From contig CM055901.1 of NCBI GenBank assembly GCA_029582155.1, forward strand, positions 40,387,616 to 40,451,615: a stretch of DNA of 64,000 bases, written 5' to 3'. The position numbers were made by a program, and so were the translations under genes. A model generated the notes under the pieces. That model was given only the letters and a program-made list of their open reading frames with translations. It did no database searches and was not told where the DNA came from. This stretch comes from Panopea generosa. Lineage: Eukaryota > Mollusca > Bivalvia > Adapedonta > Hiatellidae. Numbering within the stretch: the stretch's first letter is position 1; every line of letters begins with the position of its first letter. This document shows, piece after piece, positions 10,340 through 22,329 of the stretch.

Positions 10340-12330
10340 GCAAAGGATAAACTGTGTTGAAATTGCAGGAAACACACCCATTTTGAAAATCTGTGCTGCG
10401 AGAAAGCACATCCAGGAGAGTCAATAAAGTAAACGATTTCACTAAACTGGTGCACAGGTCAATGTCCTTCCAATAGCTGTCTATTGATCACTGACTATAC
10501 AAGGTCCGCTTCGATCTACAAACAAGAGCCTTATATCATATGGTGGAAAATCCTTAACAGTCGATGGTTTTATCAAGCTGCCATCTAGATATAATGACAA
10601 AACGCCGAACGAAGAGTTCCATGTGGTAGAAATTGAGTCATGTCCAACTCTAGGTCTAGAAACATGTGTATCACACCGATAAAGCTTGTGGGATCCACGA
10701 ATTCAGACAACCTTTCTTTTACAAAACCGAATGTTCTGCCAAAATATTCAGTTGTGTTTGACAGGTATATGTCAACTTCCCGGGGAGTATGGCATACACT
10801 TGCGACACAACGCCAGTGGTACATGCTCCGCGTAGAGTACCGGTAGCAGTTAAAGGCAGACCCAAGACTTACTCGACCGTATGGAGAAATGCGACATATT
10901 TTCCAAGTTTACTGAACCAACAGATTGGGTCAACAGTTTGGATAACAGTAGAAAAGACTGATGGCATCCCGAGAATATGCGTAGACCGTTATGACTTGAA
11001 TGATGCCATAAAATGACCACACTATCCTAACAAGTGACTTGACGACATACTACCCGACCTAATAGGTGCAACAGTATTCTCAAAACTTAATGCTAGGAGT
11101 GGCTACAAGGGTCAATAAAGCTTTCTGAAAAGCCATCATACTTGACAACATTTAATTCGCCATCTGGACGCTATATATTCTATCTGCAAATGATATTTTC
11201 CAGTTGAAAATGGACCAATGTTTTAAAACTTATCAGGAGTCAAGACAATAGTTGATGCAAATGATGTGTTTGGTAAAGATCAAGCCACTCAAGACAAAAA
11301 ACTCGACACGTTCTTGAATAATCTTGAATATAAGTTGTGAAACAGGAATCAAACTTAATGCTGACAAGATAGAAATAAGTAAAAGTAAAATTTTTTTTTT
11401 GGTCACCTACTTACAGATAAGGGACTGAAGATTGACCCCGCCAAGGACAAGTCAATCAATGAAATGCCGTCCCCTACTTCAAGGTCAGAGCTATAAAGAG
11501 TACTTGGTATGATAAGTCTATCCACACTGACACATCCCACGAGACAGCTTTTAGCAAAGGATGTTGAATTTATTTGGAACACAACCAAATACATTAATAC
11601 CAAGAATCCTGGACCAGTACCATACTTTGGACATCGCTTTACAAGTAGATACGTCAGTCTCGGTGCTATAGGTCTCACTGAACAATTACCTCCCTTGCAT
11701 GACGGTAGCAAGATTATTACGCCCAAGAAATTAGAGCTGTGTAAAGCGGTTGGGTAATTTTTTTTTTAAAAATGCATAAAATGTCATATTTCTTTGTGCA
11801 TATGGGAACATTGGAACATTTTCATGATTTCTGCAAAGTTTGGGTGACCCTGGGAACTGTTTGATGATGCTATAACAGTTTAAAGATGCGTAGTGATACA
11901 CTGCAACAAATGGGCAGAATTGTCAAAAATGAAGGGGTGCCATCAAACCATCGAAATTGTGAAAAAGCAACCTGGTCAACCCCATGTTTTTTTCTGCATA
12001 TTTGGACCAACAGAGGACTATCTATGGGAATAAGGCACTTTTAGAACCATTGGTAATGTATCCAGTGTTCCAGAAGTGCATGTCTCTATATGTAGAACAG
12101 TACAAAATTAATTGGTGTGTGAGACGTATAGAGTTCAAACTGACCGTAAACCGTTAGTTGCCATATTTAAGAAAGGCTTACACTCAGCAACCCCTATCAT
12201 GGCATTTACAACGCATGCTATTACAGCTGCAATAATACGACATAATTCTGACATTCTTTCCAGAAATAGCTGATGACATCGACGTGCAAATACACACCGT
12301 TATGTCTAAGTTAACTCTCAAAAAATAATT
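10340..12330 (+). pseudogene. Decayed Ty3/gypsy LTR-retrotransposon pol (zinc knuckle, protease, RT, RNase H), nested insertion
   Basis: Pieces of one pol polyprotein occur in order but in several frames with many stops. A CCHC zinc knuckle lies at 10355-10396 (C-x2-C-x4-H-x4-C, one position now a stop). A protease motif at 10443-10480 reads TGAQVNVLP, with the catalytic Asp codon replaced by TAA. The protease-RT linker reads LISYGGKSLTVDGF and ESCPTLGLETC. RT follows: FTEPTDWVNSL, RICVDRYDLNDAIK, ILPDLIGATVFSKL, SYLTTFNSPSGRY, TDKGLKIDPAKDKS, and DVEFIWNTT near 11545-11580. RNase H traces are LDIALQVDTS and, after the insertion, TDRKPLVAIFKKGLH. No LTRs were recognised. The element lies antisense to the host gene in its last intron and is dead. 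Confidence 0.88.
11671..12126. mobile_element. 456-bp nonautonomous element, copy A, inserted in gypsy RNase H
   Basis: This 456-bp segment recurs at 21203-21658 with the same length and about 97% identity. Its ends are imperfect inverted repeats (GGTCTCACTGAACAATTA on the left; GTCTCACACACCAATTA when the right end is reverse-complemented). It is flanked by TATA on both sides (11667-11670, 12127-12130). Gypsy RNase H sequence resumes right after it. No coding potential was recognised; the superfamily is unknown. Confidence 0.72.
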
Positions 12331-12379
12331 TTTAAAACGTGAACTGTAATATATCTAAAATCAGTCAAATTTTACCAAC

Positions 12380-12787
12380 CTGTGTCCCCCGCGTAAAATG
12401 AATGAATGGGTAGTTCCGCTTTATTCGTGACAAAACCCTCGTCGTACCTCCACACGTCATCATTTTCGTCACAGTTACAAGGCAAAGAGTTGTTGAAACA
12501 TGAATTCGTTTCGCCGCATGCGCAATTACCACTCCCTGGACTTGCTCCTCCAAAGTAGTTGGTCATTTGTTCAGTACGGTTCATCCAAAAGGTTGTCAAC
12601 ATGTCTGGATTAAAAGGATTATGTATAATGGCTGCAAGGCAGTCCCATCGCATAAACTGTGCGCATTCGAAAGAAGAATCAATAATGTTGATTGCTTCTG
12701 GCCAACCTACGTCATAGTTTAGAACCACTTGGTATTCTCCGGCACCTTCAAAACCCTTCACACGAGTTACATTTTCTTGGTCGTGGT
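12380..12787 (-). CDS. Exon: main CNTNAP-like fibrinogen-related domain, phase 1-1
   Basis: A 408-bp exon (136 codons) with acceptor ATTTTCAG above 12787 and donor G|GTTGGT below 12380. It starts HHDQENVTRVKGFEG (joined His included), then has NYDVGWPEAINII, a Cys-containing helix (FECAQFMRWDC), a TTFWMNR segment, YFGGASPGSGNCACG, then a CNCDENDDVW motif and a terminal FYAGDTG. The order GFEG...C...WxC...GG..PGSG.CACG...C....CNCD..D.W..D.G is characteristic of the fibrinogen-like region of contactin-associated proteins and allied invertebrate adhesion/matrix proteins. Several NxS/T sites suggest N-glycosylation. The next exon begins with G|GT, making Gly after DTG. No stops or frameshifts are seen. 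Confidence 0.9.
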
Positions 12788-14447
12788 CTGAAAATATAAT
12801 TAAATCTTAGAAAAAACATCTTTTAAAATTAGTTAACACGTATCTAAACAGTACAATTCATGTTATTAAACACTATGCAAAGCAATGATTGAATAAAAGC
12901 AATGTTTTGATAAATGGTATATCTATACTCCCCCATCCCCACCCCCATACAAACTCAACAACAATAACAAACAACCTCAAAGATATTCCGCTATGTTTTA
13001 AGTGCAAATATATCAAAACATGAAAACAAAGTTTAAACTATTTTATATGTATCGCATGAGAATACTAAAGTGCATTTGTGTGGGAAAAGATTATGGCTCT
13101 ACGTTACAGGAAAAGGATGAACTCATTGATTAAATTAGATAGGGGGTCGAAAACAAAAAATCAACTGCTCTTAAACAAAGCGGAAGTTTCTTTCTTTGTT
13201 CAGTTATGGCACGTTTGCGTTTTTTTGGTGGTATATTAGGCATATTAAACACTAGGAAAATTGACCATATTTCAACGTTTTTTAACGGCTTTTCTTATTC
13301 ACAAACACGGAACATGCTGGTCTGTGCATGCACGTGGACTTTCGCGTTGATCATTGTGTCTAATGCACACGTGCTAATTACAATTAGTTTTATCTGAAAC
13401 TTAATTGTTTGCCTGAAACTATGTAGGATATTTTAAATGTTTATTTCTTTTGATTACACTAAAATATATGTTGGAAAATCGGAAGCTCGTAAGTTGGTGG
13501 TCCAAGAACAAATCGTTTAGACAAGACGGATAGTAGTATCTTTTACTCTAATATATCTTCAAGTTAAAGAACTATACCATTTGAATGAAAAATAATTGTG
13601 TGAATAATTGGAAATTATTATTTTATAAACTAAATTTTTTTTTTATTGCGCTCTTTGTTTCCTCTATCCATTACATGATTATAGTAAAACAAAAGGCTCA
13701 TGTATACCACAGTAGCTTGACTAGTTTGTCCTCACACACACACACACACGCACGTCACAGGCATGCACGCAAATGATGTTACAATCAATTGCAAATGTAA
13801 GAAAGCATCTGTGAATCAGAAAGGATATGTGTATCTGATATTCTCGTAAACTCTGCCTTCAGAATGTTGGATCTCTATACGGATCGCTTATGCATACCGC
13901 TCGTACAGAGCTCCACTGGTCAAATTGCCCTGTATATAAAGTTTCCTTCGCATAAAGCTCCATGGGCTCATGAGGTAGCTACATGTTTATATTCTATTGC
14001 AGAAAATTAATTACAACATAAGGAGTGTTTTAAAACAGTTTAATAGCTCAGTTACCGTTACTAAAGCAGTTCAATTCATACATCAGTTACATGTATCTTA
14101 GTTTCAATACGTAAACGCACATTCCCATTTCATTCCCATTTAACATTTCAATTCGATGTTCATCAAATGGATTCAAGTATGTCTTTTGTGCAGCTACACT
14201 AAAAAGGCAATGAAAGGCAAAGTGATTCAAAATTAAGAAAAAATCGACCATTTTAATGTATTTTATCTTGTCAGAATTTTTTGTTGCCAGCCATTTTGAA
14301 ACATAATTAGATCTCGCAAGAATAACGTTGCACTTCCGATTTCCATATTTTGTTTTGTTTACTACAGTTGTGTGTATGAATGAAAATCAAAATTTTTCTT
14401 TCCAGTACAGATGAAATACATTATTTTCTGCTTTTGGTTTTCTAAAG
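12788..14447. other. Intron sequence with a (CA)n microsatellite
   Basis: AT-rich intron between the two fibrinogen-like exons. A short CA/CACG microsatellite lies at about 13733-13755. Open frames at 13206-13397 and 13585-13776 show no domain. An ATAGCTCAGTTACCG motif near 14042 matches the degenerate repeats at 15590-15870. Confidence 0.5.
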
Positions 14448-14980
14448 GACAAGGTTCTCGAATCCCCAAAAATGGGCCTGTATAATTTAATAAAATTAAA
14501 TCTATTTTTATTTTAATCATACTTTGTTCTTTTAAATAATGTATTTTTTTAATACACGCTTTTCGCTTAATGCAATATCATCAAAGTGTACATAAATAGC
14601 GAAAGTATACAATTTCTTTACATTTTAACCCATTTAGGCAAATGTATCATGTTAACAGTCAATGCACTCCTGCTACCAGAGAATATTTACAAATATTACT
14701 CAGAATATACTAGACAATGATGAGAATGAATATCTTTGTCAAAACTAATTCAAAACTATCTAAATGCCCCAAAAAAGGACACAAATGTGGGAAAATGAGC
14801 CTTTTCCTTAATTTTACCCTTTTTGGAGTCATTCTATGAATAGAAAAACATAAAATTAAATATACATAATTTTAAAGAACAATAGTATATTTGATACAAA
14901 CACACCGAGCTTTGCTGAAAATAAATATGTAAAAGAAACTCATTTTACAGGACCGATAGCAGGGCTTCGTGAACCTGGTC
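14448..14980. repeat. Diverged inverted repeat (possible old palindromic transposon)
   Basis: The left arm starting GACAAGGTTCTCGAA at 14448 and continuing to about 14560 pairs imperfectly with a right arm ending at 14980 (its complement starts GACCAGGTTCACGAA). Later blocks CCTGTA and TTGTTCTTT...ATGTAT also match in inverted order. Arms are roughly 110-130 bp with many mismatches and gaps. No coding content is seen, and the element boundaries may lie further out. Confidence 0.4.
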
Positions 14981-15589
14981 TTTTCTTAAAGACAATTTTA
15001 AAACACACACAATTTTCCCCTTATTGAGAATTCTTATATATAGAGCATACTATTCAACTCCGTCCACAACTTTCGAGCCGAAGGTTTCCTAATGCGAACG
15101 TAAAATATTTTGAAAGGGATATTCAGCAGGTGTCAGTTTCACTAAGATTCATGAATCTTAAATAATTCGTACAACACATTGGTGGTACATACATACATTT
15201 AATTAACGGACAGCAAATGCGCATTTGAAGCTTTCGGGGGAAAAATGATAGTACACGGAATAAAATTCATGGCTTTTTTATTGTCGTTACTTCAAATTTG
15301 ACACTTAGAATGTTAGTGAAAGAGCCCCTGGTCTTTGTAACCTTACATTTTGAAAGCCTATAAATTTACCCAAGTTACTAAAAATCTTGCGGAAGTGAAT
15401 AGTTTCCGCACCACTCCATTACAAGGCTATGTATTTACTACCGTGAAGGACGAAGGGAGTCAAAGGTCATGTACCTTTAATAAAACAGTTTATTTCATTG
15501 CTGAGCTACTAGTAATAAACAGGTATGCACCGGTAATAAACAGTTCAATTCATAGTCAATTACATGTACCAAAAATAAACGAGTTTTAT
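14981..15589. other. Intron sequence, nothing recognised
   Basis: AT-rich sequence. The 87-codon plus-strand frame at 15350-15613 has no recognisable domain. Confidence 0.4.
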
Positions 15590-15870
15590 TCAAAGCTCAG
15601 ATATTTGTTATAAATAGTTGTTCCATAGCTCAGTTCTGTGACAGGTTAAATCATAGCTCAGTTTTACTAGTATTTACTAAACAGTTACCTTTTAACTTAA
15701 TTATATGCAAGGTACTTAAAAAGTTAAAGTCATAGCTCGGCTAACAATACTTATCAGTTGATTAAATAGCTTAGTTACCAATAACCGTTAGTTTGTAGCT
15801 GATCTCACAATAGCTTAATTATAAACAGTTTAATTCATATTTCAGTTACATGTATCGGCACTAAAGTATT
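15590..15870. repeat. Degenerate tandem motif ATAGCTCAGTT
   Basis: ATAGCTCAGTT-like motifs recur at irregular 25-80 bp spacing (about 15627, 15653, 15732, 15766, 15811) next to the fibrinogen-like exon, and once at 14042. This looks like an old, decayed minisatellite. Confidence 0.4.
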
Positions 15871-15882
15871 TTAATTACTTAC

Positions 15883-16029
15883 GTAAAATAGTAACTGCTT
15901 TGCCAGGTTCCGTGTCGAAGTCACACTCTACTTGTACAGTATCAAATAGCGTATCAGTACCATCAGGATCGACATCTGCGATACAACTTTGGTTCAAACC
16001 ACGACTCGCCCAGTCGGTACAGTGTATAG
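15883..16029 (-). CDS. Exon: N-terminal part of fibrinogen-related/CNTNAP-like domain, phase 1-1
   Basis: A 147-bp exon with acceptor AATTACAG above 16029 and donor C|GTAAGTA below 15883. It encodes IHCTDWASRGLN..., then ADVDPDG, and ends VECDFDTEPG plus AVTIL. This is the opening of a fibrinogen-related domain (a C-x-D/W start, then DPDG, then the x-V-x-CDF/CDM strand) in the form seen in contactin-associated proteins and related invertebrate proteins, where the next residues are HHD. The split codon C|AC with the next exon produces exactly that His. Family assignment rests on recognised motif order, not on a search. Confidence 0.85.
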
Positions 16030-16464
16030 CTGTAATTGATAATACAACACTTATCAAAACACACTCATCCGCCAGAACATGGTTTGTATGAGTTACATAC
16101 TATTGTTTGTGACAAAAAAATATATTTAATATGCTTATTGTTTAATATTTATATTCTTCTTATAATCATAAAATATAAAATATAATCATAAAACCGTTTA
16201 TACATCGCATAGCTGTAAACATGAAATAAAAGTTTGCATACCCGAGTTATAAATACGGCGGATTACTTTCGTCCTAGTATTTAACTTTAATGTTCATGTT
16301 TTTATGACGTAAATGTTATGAATGTTGAATCACGCACAAATCAAATGAAAACAAGAAAAAACGATTTTAATGCTTATTATTCCAATCCTAGTGATAAAAA
16401 AAATATTTTTTTAGTTTAAGGTCCAGTAAAGTAAAATTTAAACTATCCGCCACGTAGTAAATAC
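16030..16464. other. Intron sequence, nothing recognised
   Basis: Very AT-rich sequence between the upstream fibrinogen-like exon and the 3' end of the LINE remnant. Confidence 0.4.
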
Positions 16465-18625
16465 TGGAATGAAATGGAATGGAAGTCTTTATTTAAAGAG
16501 GGTAGTCCAATTAGTTTGAAACTAATCTTCATTGGAGCCCTCTAATGATACATTCACATGTTATTTACAAAATACAATAACAAAACAAATAAAAACATTT
16601 TAAGCATTGCAAACAAATTGATTATACATATATATAATTTTTTAAGCAGTCCGTTGAAAGTCTCTTTGATTAAAAAACAACAACAATATATATACATATA
16701 TAAACATATATATGTGTGTACATTGGAGGTGGTGACTTATTTGTAGCATTTGCGACAATAATTGTTTATTTATTACCAAATATTATGAAGTAACTCATTC
16801 TGTTTGTAACCATTTAACACAATTTGTTGTAAAGCTTTAGACTGTAGTACAGTTTCTGATATTAAATGGTATACTATTTCATTTTAAAGTTCCAGAGTAG
16901 GACAGATTACCTTTGAATAATTCTGTGTTTGGTTTTGGTGTGATACAGTTTAATTCATTTGTTGAACGTAGAATTCTATGAACGTTATCATTGGTATTAA
17001 ACATATCTGTTATATACGAAGGTGCATTGTTTTTTGAAACTCTGTACATAAATTTTGCTTTTTGGAGAAATATTCTTTGATCAATGGAAAGTGCATTTAT
17101 AAATTTCATAGCGTCTGCAAATGTTGAATATTGACCACCTAAGATAATACGGCACGCTCTCTTTTGCAATATTATGAGACGGCTTATGTTTTTTTTTGTA
17201 TTACCCCATATTACGTTACAATAATCTAGTTGGGGTTGAATATAAGCTTTAAAAAAAATAATTCTGTAATTAAATGGAATGTAGGTTTTTATTCTTGATA
17301 ATAGCCACAAGTAAGTTGAAATTTTCTTCCTTATGAACATGATATGTGTATCCCACTTAAGGTTATTATTTATATGCATTCCAAGAACCTTATCACCAGA
17401 TGTAAGTTCTAATGAAATATCATTATACGTTAGTGGTATATTTTTATCAATAAGCCTAGCAAGCCGTTGTGGTGTAGTAACAGATAGAACTTTAGTTTTT
17501 GATGTGTTTATAACCATTCCATTTTTTAAACACCATCCATTTAAAATATTTAATAATGATTGAACATATTTTTTTTGTATAACAGTCTTTGATGTATTTA
17601 TGTCAAATATTTTTGTATCATCTGCATACATATCTGTATTTGACACAATACTCTCAAGAATGAGAGGGAGATCATTTATAAATATAGAAAACAAGAGGTC
17701 CTAATAAAGAGCCTTGCGGTACCCCACACATAACAGTTTGTTCAACAGAAGTTTCTCCATTTAATGTTACTTTCTGTTTTCTGTCTAAAGGTTAGATTCA
17801 AACCATTTTATTGTGTTTTCACTGCATTTATACAGTTTCATTTTTTTTACAAAGTATTGCATGGTCAACTTAATCAAAAGCTTTTCTAAGATCTACCATA
17901 ACTGCACCAACAAACTTTCCTTCATCTAGTGCCGCGAGCCATGTATCAATCCTATGAACTAGAGCTGTTTCGCAACTGTGTTGTTTTCTGAACCCGCTTT
18001 GAAATTCACACAATAATTCATAGTGATTTAAAAATAGAATAAAATGTTCATGAACATGTTTTTCAATCAATTTAGACAGTGTCAATAGTATTGATATAGG
18101 TTGATAATTGTTTAGATCATCAGTTGCACGGCTTTTAAATAAAGGGCTTACTTTAGCATATTTCCAGATGTCGGGAAAAACACTATTTCTTATACTTCTA
18201 TTTATAACACGTGTTAAATACTGGAAATTACATTAGAGGACATTTTTAACAGTTTTGGTCCGATTTGGTCAATACCTGTTGCTTTTGATGTACCTAAATT
18301 AGAAACCATTTTATTCTCTGTAATGAGGGGTTAAACATTTTTTTAGGACTTTAGAGTCGACAAACGTTTTAATTTTATTGAAACTTGAGTCGGGTATTGG
18401 TTCTTTTAAATTTGCTGTTAACAAAAAGTTATTAAATTCATTAACAATATCATTACTTTCTGTTATTTCAATACCATCTTTATTAATTTTATTAATATAA
18501 GTTGAACTATCTGTTGTTTTTGTAGAAACACCATGTTCTTTAAATAGTTTTTAGATTGATTTTGGGTCAGATTTGACTTCTTCAATTTTTCTTTCATAAG
18601 AATTATTTTTGAATTATTAATAAGC
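16465..18625 (-). pseudogene. 5'-truncated non-LTR retrotransposon (LINE) reverse transcriptase, degenerate
   Basis: Read on the minus strand, fragments appear in the usual RT order: FPDIWKYAKVSPLFK and NNYQPISIL near 18190-18080, FQSGFRKQHSCETAL and VMVDLRKAFD near 18010-17870, GVPQGSLLGPL near 17735-17705, then after a frameshift FSIFINDLP. The catalytic MYADDTKIF box follows near 17625, and the thumb/C-terminal region LGMHINNNLKWDTHI, YIQPQLDYCNVIWG and LQKRACRIILG leads to a SYSGTLK stop near 16880. A 3' UTR with AATAAA and a TTCCATTCCATTTCATT-like tail ends near 16465. Stops and at least one frameshift kill it. The clade looks CR1/L2- or Jockey-like. It lies sense to the host gene. Confidence 0.88.
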
Positions 18626-19221
18626 TAGGGCTGTACATTGGCATGTTTTTCATCTGCGATGCGTATTGCGATATTTTATTTCCAGAACGATACGTATCAC
18701 GATTCATATCGCCTGTGAAAATAAAAGCCGATGCGTATTGCAAGATTTAAGAAGCGATGCAATGCGCACATCGACACTGATTTAAAAGCTGTATCTTACG
18801 TAATCACCATGATTGTTTAATAAGGTGTATGTAATAACTATGCTCGTATGCAACCTAAAAGTATCATTATGAACAGAGAACAAAGAACACTGCATAACTG
18901 CGAGAAATGTGTTGTGAAATAAACATAGTGGGAAGGAGATGTTGTCCGTAATGTTCGTCACGTGTTTAGCCAGTTTATATCCGAACATTCGTCTTGCTTT
19001 TTTAAAAACCCGTTCTTTTTTGTTTGTTAGTTTTAATAAGCTAGTTTTTTATGTTCATCAAAAATGAAATTGCGATGCACGCTATCTGACAATCATATCG
19101 TAGGTCTACAGAATGCATTGCATCGTGATCTATTGCAAGTTTTATTTACCACCCGATATACACATCGGCGGAAAGGTGAATCGCGATCCATCGATGCATC
19201 GATAAATTGTTACACCTCTAG
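18626..19221. mobile_element. hAT-like short nonautonomous transposon
   Basis: The right end, reverse-complemented, reads CTAGAGGTGTAACAATTTA followed by CGATGCATCG, a terminus typical of hAT short elements; the left end CTAGGGCTGTACATT is a diverged inverted partner. The interior is rich in GCGATGC and CGATACG motifs, also usual for such elements. No clear 8-bp target duplication was found. It abuts the truncated 5' side of the LINE. Confidence 0.55.
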
Positions 19222-19449
19222 TAAATACATAACTGATATTAAATTCACTTATATCCGATATTAGCTTATGGTTTCCATTTTAAGCAACGCCGCAGCTTGA
19301 GTGATTTTTTTTCTTTTTTTTTTATAAAATGACGAATTATATTGAGGTGAATAAAATAGACAGCCGCCTTTTTGCTACAAATAATTCATTCGAACTACCT
19401 ACACAGTGTGGCATATGGAACGCCGGAGCTGTTTTATGTTCAGCATTGA

Positions 19450-20690
19450 CATCTTAATTGGTCAATGTATTATCACCTTGGGTTATCGTGTCTTTATCTT
19501 CGGTTAGGAGGTTATTGTGTTGGCTTGTCCTATCATTTTTTTGGGTCGTATAAACATTGTGTTTGGTTGTCATAGCATTATGTTGGATCGTATAAACATT
19601 GTGTTGAGTAGTCATGTCGTTATGTTGAGTTGTAGAAACATTGTATTGGGTTTCCAAAGCATTGTGTTCGGTTGTCTCATCATTATGTTGGGTTGTCATA
19701 ACATAATGTTGGATTATGTCATAATTATGTTGGGTAGTCATAACATTGTGTTGGGTTGTCTCATCATTATGTTGGACTGTCATAACATTGTGTTGGATTG
19801 TCTCATCATAATTTTCGGTTGTCATAACATTGCGTTGGGTTGTCTCACAATTATGTTTGGTTGTCATAACATTGTGTTGGGTTGTCTCATCATTATGCTG
19901 GGATGTATAATCATTGTGTTGGGTTGTCATAGCATTGTGTTGGGTGGTTATAACATTGTATTGGGTTGTCACATCATTATGTTCTGTTGTCTTATCTTTG
20001 TGTTGGGTTGTCATAACATTATGTTGGGTTGTCTCATCATTATGTTCGGTTGTCATAACACTGAATTGGGTTGTCTCATAAAAAATAACATTGTGTTGGG
20101 TTGTCTCACCATTATGCTGGGATGTATAATCATTGTGTTGGGTTGTCATATTATTATTTTGGGTTGTCTCATCATTACGTTGGGTTGTCATAACATTGTG
20201 TTGGCTTGTCTCATCATTATGTTCAGTTGTCATGAGATTGGGTTGAGTTATATCATAACTATGTTGGGTTGTCATAACATTGTGTTGGGTTGTCTCATCA
20301 TTATGCTGGGATGTATAATCATTGTGTTGGGTTGTCATAGCATTATGTTGGGATGTCTCATCATTATGTTTGGATGTCATAACATTGTGTTGGGTTGTCT
20401 CATCATTATGTTCAGTTGTCATAACATTGTGTTAGGTTGTCTCATCATTATGTTCTGTTGTTTCATCATTATGTTGGGATGTCTCATCATTATGTTGGGT
20501 TGTCATAACATTGTGTTTGGTTGTCATCACATTGTGTTGAGTTGTCTCATTATTATGTTCTGTTGTTTCATCATTATGTTGGGTTGTCATAGCATTGTGT
20601 GCGGTTGTCTAATCATTATGTTCTGTTGTCTCATCATTATGTGGGGTTGTCATAGCATTCTGTCGGGTTGTCATAACATAATCTTCATGA
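19450..20690. repeat. 21-bp minisatellite array, left arm
   Basis: Two alternating 21-bp unit types, GTTGTCATAACATTGTGTTGG and the GTTGTCTCATCATTATG type, run head to tail for about 58 copies. Because 21 is divisible by three, both strands carry long open frames (minus 19454-20422, plus 19517-20713) that translate to seven-residue repeats such as TTQHNVM/TTQHNDE. Nothing marks them as a real protein. Confidence 0.95.
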
Positions 20691-21202
20691 TAATGGATGA
20701 TCCAATAAATTAAGAAAATGAATTAAAAAATACAAGATACCCTATTTCGACAATGCAATTTTTTTAAATCAATATAGGCCTACATAATCTATCATTGGAA
20801 ATTACCATCCATACCGGTATTCGCAAATATATCTTATAATCATGTTAACTTAATTTCTAAATGTAGAACTGGCGGGCAGGTCACTATTTATTTTGGATAT
20901 ATAGTATCAATATAAATAACAAAAATACGAAGTTTGTAGCAAATGTGTGTCTCCTCACGGAACTCTCTTAAATAGCTCACTTATGTCAATTTTTTTTTTA
21001 GGAAAGACTTTTTCCTCGGAATAATTCTACATTGAGGAAAAAACGTATTCTTCATCGCGCCAAAAAAAACTGATGGAAATAATGATGCAGATGTAGCAAA
21101 GTTGGATACTGATATTATTTACAAAAGAGATCTTAATTAAACTCTGTTCGGAAATGGCCGATCCCACTCCAGACATCGTTGCAAATATTGCATGCCTCTT
21201 TT
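20691..21202. other. Centre of foldback-like structure, left part, nothing recognised
   Basis: AT-rich sequence up to the second copy of the 456-bp element. No domain was recognised. Confidence 0.4.
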
Positions 21203-21658
21203 AGTCTCACTGAACAATTACCTCCCTTACATGACGGTAGCAAGATTATTACGCCCAAGAAATTAGAGCTGTGTAAAGCGGTTGGGTAATTTTTTTTAAA
21301 AAATGCATAAAATGTCATATTGCTTTGTGCATATTGGAACACTGGAACATTTTCATGATTTATGCAAAGTTTGGGTGACCCTGGGAACTGTTTGATGATG
21401 CTATAACAGTTTAAAGATGCGTAGTGATACACTGCAACAAATGGGCAGAATTGTCAAAAATGAAGGGATGCCATCAAACCATCGAAATTGTGAAAAAGCA
21501 ACCTGGTCAACCCCATGTTTTTTTCTGCATATTTGGACCAACTAGAGGACTATCTATGGGAATAAGGCACTTTTAGAACCATTGGAAATGTATCCAGTGT
21601 TCCAGAAGTGCATGTCTCTATATGTAAAACAGTACAAAATTAATTGGTGTGTGAGACG
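21203..21658. mobile_element. 456-bp nonautonomous element, copy B
   Basis: Same length, ends and orientation as copy A at 11671-12126, with scattered substitutions and one poly-T/poly-A length shift. It is flanked by TTTT on both sides (21199-21202, 21659-21662), a different 4-bp duplication from copy A, which supports transposition over simple segmental duplication. Confidence 0.72.
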
Positions 21659-22071
21659 TTTTGCAGGTTTCCTCAACCTGATACGATAATCTAATAGGCT
21701 ATATTCACTAAAACCAACTGCATCAACTCTTGGTCCGCTACGGAGAAAATGGTTGCAATTTTCTCCTGATGAAAACGATCCAGAAGCATTTCCATGCATG
21801 TCCCCCTCAGCAGGTGGCGCTTACGTACTGGCCTATGTCCAAACGCATGGACCTAGGATTTGTTTTCATTAGAACTATATCATTCCGTAGCTTTTCCGTA
21901 GCAATGATGCCTTTCGGCATTCAAATACTCCAAGAGATAATGCCGTCTCTTACAGAAAAAAGGTCATGTTCAGCAATATTTCACGCACGAAAATGATTCG
22001 GCGCGAAGTTTATATGTTTGTTAAAATAATGTATATAAAGGTGATAATTAAATTCACAACAACGGAATGTA

Positions 22072-22115
<44 letters not shown>

Positions 22116-22329
22116 CAAAATATTAAAAAACGTGAGTTTATTAATATTTATTTCAAAGAAACGTGAAATAAGAGACACTGTATAAACATAGATCTATTTC
22201 AATTAAAATAAGTCATGCCTTCTAGCCACCCCGCGCTATAAAATAACTATAAAAAAATCTGTAAGTAATGCGTGAAAGCACACAGGTCAAACGGAGCACA
22301 ACAACATAACGTCATGTAAACCGAATATA
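21659..22329. other. Centre of foldback-like structure, right part, with (TA)n microsatellite
   Basis: A stretch at 21660-21990 is less AT-rich and has overlapping open frames of 59-88 codons (for example 21730-21996, plus), but no domain could be named; a weak PFGIQ..Q resemblance to RT is not enough. A (TA)n run of about 36 bp lies at 22076-22111. Confidence 0.4.

Noticed and set aside
12372..12761. Independent 129-residue protein starting at an internal Met
   Set aside because: The frame extends to a clear splice acceptor above 12787 and joins in phase with the 15883-16029 exon, so it is an internal exon.
18626..19221. 8-bp hAT target duplication
   Set aside because: The flanks (TTAATAAG and TAAATACA) do not match well enough, so the hAT call rests on terminal sequence only.
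19454..20713. 322-codon minus and 398-codon plus frames
   Set aside because: Both come from the same 21-bp repeat (divisible by three) on opposite strands; the low-complexity seven-residue repeats have no other support.
21730..21996. Reverse-transcriptase fragment
   Set aside because: A PFGIQ..Q resemblance alone is too weak; no neighbouring RT motifs are readable in any frame.
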